This document shows, one piece after another, positions 62,610-64,000 of a stretch of DNA of 64,000 nucleotides (the first letter of the stretch is position 1; each line of letters starts with the position of its first letter). Below the pieces are notes generated by a model, which worked only from the letters and a program-made list of their open reading frames with translations, ran no database searches and was not told the origin of the DNA. The translations under genes were made by a program, and so were the position numbers. Source of the stretch: Cercis canadensis. Taxonomy: Eukaryota > Streptophyta > Magnoliopsida > Fabales > Fabaceae. The stretch spans positions 379,595-443,594 of the forward strand of contig QAOA01008374.1 in assembly GCA_003255065.1 (NCBI GenBank), given 5' to 3'.

Positions 62610-62936
62610 TTTATCCTTGGCCATTGGACTTTGACTTAAAACTGTAAGGATTATATTAATGTGGTGAATGTTTGGACAGAAATTGCCTGGCGTTCCATGG
62701 TACAAAGAACGTCTCCTTCATCACGCTTCTCTTGGTTCCCTCATGGTCATAATTCTTATAAGGACTGTACAGTATAATCTCTCTAAACTACGGGTATGAA
62801 ATTTAAGCCTGTTGAATTAATAATTTAATTATTTCCACGTATTCAAAATGACATTTACTGCTGACTAATTATTAAATTTGCAAGTTATCTATTGTGTAAA
62901 AGACCTAGCACAGTGGCTGATTAGGATGGCTATTAC
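62610..62936 (+). pseudogene. Copy of dymeclin exon 10 with flanking introns
   Basis: 327 bp, matching 56527-56853 base for base without indels and with roughly seven substitutions seen by eye. It includes the end of intron 9, all of exon 10 and the start of intron 10. Exon changes include ATATTG to AAATTG at the acceptor side and CATCAG to CATCAC. No other dymeclin exon is present, so it cannot be functional as such. Confidence 0.9.
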
Positions 62937-63204
62937 TAGGGGTGTAATTAGTTCGATTCGATTCAGTTTTTATCCCAAACTAAAATAGGACCAAACAGAG
63001 AATTTTGGTTTGATTCGGTCCAATTTTTTAAAATTTTAAGAGTAAAACCAAAACTGAACCGAACCAATTTGGTTCGATCGATTTAATCGGTTTTTAAAGG
63101 TACCAAACACAGAACCAAAAAGCAGACAAAGAAGCAAGCAAAAGCACCATCAAACAGAGAAGTAGGAGAGAGTGGGGACTCTAGAAAAGCAATAATAGAC
63201 TTGT
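62937..63204. mobile_element. Possible DNA-transposon end rich in GGTTCG/CGAACC motifs
   Basis: Starts TAGGGGTGTAATTAGTTCGA, resembling hAT termini (TAGGGGTG), and contains inverted motifs GGTTTGATTCGGTCC and CTGAACCGAACCAATTTGGT. It lies exactly at the end of the dymeclin copy and ends where the ELIP duplication begins. The other end of any element was not recognised. Confidence 0.35.
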
Positions 63205-63485
63205 TGAGAATTATTTATAGAAATGAAAATGTCTTTGTAATCAGATTTCAGGACATAAGCCATCATGAGAAGATGAAGAAATTTGCTTCCATTCATATAT
63301 CTTATTGAAAATTACATTCCTAAATATATAGAATACAGAGAAGACACTAATTTTGATCCATTAATTGGCTACAAGCTACATTTCTTCAAAGACTTCTTTC
63401 CTTTCCTTTTTGTATACTCTATACCTTTTTTTTGAGTCATTTAATTTGGGTGCAGTGGAAGCACCATGAACAAGTTGTAACCAAG

Positions 63486-64000
63486 TTACACAAGGGTGCT
63501 TCCCTTCACATACTCTGTAAAAGCCAAAGCAATCAAACCCAACATGGCAAATCTTCCATTCCACATCTCTGCATCTGAAGTCATAAACCCTTCAGATTTA
63601 GACTCCACACTAACCCCTTTGAACAGTGGAATGAGTGAAGCAAGTGACAACAGCGCACTAGTCCCCAAGAACCATGTGAAGCCACCGTCGGATATCTGAA
63701 CAAACACATCCTGACCCTTGGCTAGCTCCACTCCTATTGCAGCCACAAACCCAATCATGGCCAATCTGCCGTTGATTCTCTCCGGTGCAGGCCCACTGAA
63801 AGCGAACACATCAGAGAACTTTGTACTCACCTGTCAAGTTCAAATAGAGCATCACAATGTCATCACCTTGTTTATCATCAAAATTAAAACTCCATGAAAA
63901 ACTAGAATTACGTCAGAGACTTAAAAGTGTTAATCAACTTACTTCAGGTTCCACCACAACTAAAGTCCATAATATTTAGGAAATCTTTCGGAAAAAAAAA
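63486..64000 (-). CDS. ELIP: Early light-induced protein (ELIP), copy 2, 5' part outside window
   Basis: Only the last coding exon is in the window: 63830-63486 (115 residues), preceded by the acceptor and part of intron 2 up to the window end. Exons 1 and 2 must lie beyond 64000. The three LHC-like helices are intact. Compared with copy 1 the exon differs at about six residues (for example FAFSGP for LAFSGP, AIGVE for AIAVE, MWNGRF for LWNGRF, LIALAF for LVALAF, KGSTLV for KGGTLV). The repeat offset between copies is 2440 bp, and the similarity extends into the intron and 3' flank, which shows a tandem duplication. Confidence 0.93.

Noticed and set aside
1..64000. CRISPR arrays, bacterial-type operons, rRNA or a novel multi-gene defence system
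   Set aside because: The window is eukaryotic plant DNA; no regular spacer-repeat arrays, rRNA motifs or clustered unknown genes were seen.

Overview
The window is nuclear DNA from a dicotyledonous plant, probably a woody eudicot. The genes have GT-AG introns, the intergenic DNA is AT-rich, SINEs and foldback MITEs are common, and the protein families are plant-specific (VAN3-binding/FORKED-like, PEAPOD/TIFY4, EPFL, chlorophyllase, ELIP, class A Hsf). I cannot name the genus from sequence alone. I read nine protein-coding genes, and in every complete model the exon phases close.

Layout, left to right: 393-3929 (+) VAN3-binding/FORKED-like PH protein; 5825-7340 (+) chlorophyllase; 15477-15943 (-) a two-exon EPFL4/5-type secreted peptide; 22578-27547 (+) a nine-exon PEAPOD-type TIFY protein; 28556-30574 and 32608-36109 (+) two neighbouring acireductone dioxygenases; 41280-42893 (+) a class A heat stress factor close to HsfA6b; 52955-60043 (+) dymeclin; 61046-62174 (-) an early light-induced protein; and 63486 to the window end (-) a tandem second ELIP cut by the edge. 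The genes do not form one pathway. Local logic lies in the ARD pair (methionine salvage) and the ELIP pair (photoprotection). Several genes concern leaf form and growth (FORKED-like, PEAPOD, EPFL) or stress and light (HsfA6b-like, ELIP, chlorophyllase).

The intergenic DNA (7.3-15.4 kb, 16-22.5 kb, 36-41 kb, 43-53 kb) holds most of the structure. Four full-size SINE-like elements are bounded by target-site duplications (at 20446, 21396, 46081 and 48575). A separate, very short tRNA-like retroposon of about 85-100 bp has three copies with perfect target-site duplications. There are several foldback/MITE elements, one with arms of about 245 bp, and a scrap of an RNase H domain.

The assembly carries 17 N sites: 16 single N and one run of 17. 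At eight of them the same sequence of 29-327 bp lies on both sides of the N, which suggests unmerged contig or haplotype ends. One such duplication doubles exon 3 of dymeclin. A separate, gap-free 327-bp copy of dymeclin exon 10 with its flanking introns sits between the two ELIP genes.
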